Source of the DNA: Gammaproteobacteria bacterium
Lineage (GTDB): Bacteria; Pseudomonadota; Gammaproteobacteria; Chromatiales; Sedimenticolaceae
Length of the DNA stretch: 7,574 bases
Reading direction: 5' to 3'
NCBI GenBank assembly: GCA_020445165.1
Contig: JAGRHE010000136.1
Span: 1 to 7,574 of the forward strand
Below the pieces are notes generated by a model. The model did not search any database and was not told where the DNA came from. It saw only the letters and a program-made list of their open reading frames with translations. Position numbers and translations under genes: made by a program. This document shows, one piece after another, positions 6,935 to 7,574 of this stretch (positions within the stretch are counted from its first letter, which is position 1; the number at the start of each line of letters is the position of its first letter).

Positions 6935-7102
6935 TCAGCGCTTCGTGAAACGACGGGCGATCAGTGCGACAACACCGATACCCATCAGGGCCCAAACGCC
7001 CGGCTCGGGCATCTTCGAGCCCGTACCAGGATCGACCTGTGCAAATGCGGACTGAGCGACAATCAGCATCGAAAACAGGGATGCAGAGGTGAGGAATTTC
7101 AT
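6935..7102 (-). CDS. Minimal PEP-CTERM sorting-signal protein (55 aa)
   Basis: Residues 1-21 are a clear Sec signal peptide (MKFLTSASLFSMLIVAQSAF, probable cleavage after AFA). About nine residues follow (QVDPGTGSK), and then a PEP-CTERM tail: MPEPGVWALMGIGVVALIAR and a basic end RFTKR. Exosortases recognise such tails at the inner membrane of Gram-negative bacteria with exopolysaccharide loci. After maturation almost nothing remains but the sorting signal. ATG 7102 is supported by GGAG 8 bp upstream and by the signal peptide starting there; a longer frame extends upstream only into the IS element. It lies 206 bp upstream of the giant gene on the same strand. It is too short for any enzymatic function. 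Either it is a genuine small membrane or exported peptide, or the relic of a larger PEP-CTERM protein. Confidence 0.82.
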   Translation of the reverse strand: MKFLTSASLFSMLIVAQSAFAQVDPGTGSKMPEPGVWALMGIGVVALIARRFTKR

Positions 7103-7141
7103 AAGGAGTTCTCCGTTATTAAGTTTTTGTAGCCAGCTTAA

Positions 7142-7574
7142 GGGCATCTCGAATAATCCCCCGATTCGGGCAGAATAACAGCGATCAAACAGGCAAAGGG
7201 TAGATCGGATGCAACCAGGGTTTTTCGACGATGAGGATCGGCTGGCGAAGCTGGAGAAACTGGGTGATCCACTGCCACGGCTGGACAGCATCGTGGACTG
7301 GCAAGCATTCCGGCCGTTGCTGAAGGTGATCCACCAGAAGCAGCGCAAGAGCAATGCCGGACGCAAGCCGCATGACGTCACGTTGATGTTCAAGATGCTG
7401 GTGCTGCAGGCCTTGTACAACCTCTCGGACGATCAGACCGAGTTCCAGGTCCGTGACCGGTTGTCGTTCCAGCGCTTCCTCGGGCTGTCGCCGGAGGACA
7501 CCGTGCCGGACGCCAAGACGTTGTGGTTGTTCCGCGAGCAACTGGTGCGTCACGGCTTGATTGACAAGCTGTTT
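7142..7574 (+). mobile_element. IS5-family insertion sequence, left part (truncated by window edge)
   Basis: The element carries an IS5-family transposase reading rightward. The left end is placed at 7142 (GGGCATCTCGAATAATCC) because it follows TTAA (7138-7141), which fits the YTAR target preference and 4-bp duplication of the IS5 group. Only one end is in view, so the terminal inverted repeat and target duplication cannot be confirmed. A small palindrome CCCGATTCGGG (7160-7170) lies within the end. Confidence 0.7.
7209..7574 (+). CDS. IS5-family transposase, N-terminal part
   Basis: The first 122 codons are present and run off the window open. The start MQPGFFDDEDRLAKLEKLGD, then RLDSIVDWQAFRPLL, ALYNLSDDQTEFQVRDRLSF, and QRFLGLSPEDTVPDAKTLWL with FRE form the typical N-terminal DUF772-type domain of IS5-group DDE transposases. 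The enzyme cuts and rejoins element ends; the DDE catalytic residues lie further downstream, outside the window. AAAGGG 8 bp before the ATG is a plausible ribosome site. The open frame suggests an intact gene, but activity cannot be judged. Confidence 0.9.
   Translation, partial: MQPGFFDDEDRLAKLEKLGDPLPRLDSIVDWQAFRPLLKVIHQKQRKSNAGRKPHDVTLMFKMLVLQALYNLSDDQTEFQVRDRLSFQRFLGLSPEDTVPDAKTLWLFREQLVRHGLIDKLF

Noticed and set aside
2016..7055. 1679-codon plus-strand open frame as a real gene
   Set aside because: It mirrors the minus-strand gene codon for codon. The minus frame has recognisable repeat domains, a good ribosome site and a downstream terminator, while the plus translation has low-complexity VVVV/RR runs and starts with TTG.
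7103..7420. Upstream extension of the PEP-CTERM frame to 161 residues, and other minus-strand frames at 7185-7553
   Set aside because: They run antisense through the IS5 transposase. A clear signal peptide and ribosome site define the start at 7102.

Overview
The window looks like a GC-rich gammaproteobacterial chromosome. The left edge holds the C-terminus of a proteobacterial-type class I ribonucleotide reductase beta subunit, and the right part encodes a protein with a PEP-CTERM sorting signal, which implies a Gram-negative envelope and an exosortase elsewhere in the genome. I cannot assign a genus from the sequence alone.

Layout. (1) 1-146 (+): end of nrdB, closed by a strong intrinsic terminator (193-223). 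(2) 252-1199 (+): membrane-anchored glutaminyl-peptide cyclotransferase whose last ~33 codons run antisense into the next gene. (3) 1100-1915 (-): TraX-family integral membrane protein, convergent with the cyclotransferase. (4) 2103-6728 (-): the centrepiece, a 1541-residue acidic modular protein. It has a Cys-containing N-terminal region, one SdrD/Cna-B-like repeat, two tandem 261-residue modules in which a carbohydrate-binding-like beta-sandwich is nested inside an SdrD-B-like domain, three more SdrD-B-like repeats, an Ig/cadherin-like domain, and a C-terminal region resembling the Cys-Gln thioester domains of Gram-positive adhesins. An intrinsic terminator (1980-2012) lies downstream. (5) 6729-6934: a leader or intergenic region rich in inverted repeats, including a perfect 17-bp palindrome. 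(6) 6935-7102 (-): a 55-residue protein that is almost only a signal peptide plus a PEP-CTERM tail. (7) 7142-7574 (+): the left end and first 122 codons of an IS5-family element, inserted 39 bp upstream of the small gene's start codon.

Reading of the locus. The small PEP-CTERM gene and the giant gene are on the same strand, 206 bp apart, and may be co-transcribed or co-regulated. Repeats with Ca-loop-like acidic motifs, carbohydrate-binding-like modules and a possible thioester domain point to an extracellular or surface protein that could contact polysaccharide or other surfaces. PEP-CTERM proteins are generally tied to exopolysaccharide loci. The functional link between the two genes is inference. 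The giant gene has no Sec signal peptide, no LPXTG and no PEP-CTERM of its own, so its export route is open. A 5-kb stop-free reading frame antisense to it is a codon-bias shadow and is not annotated as a gene.
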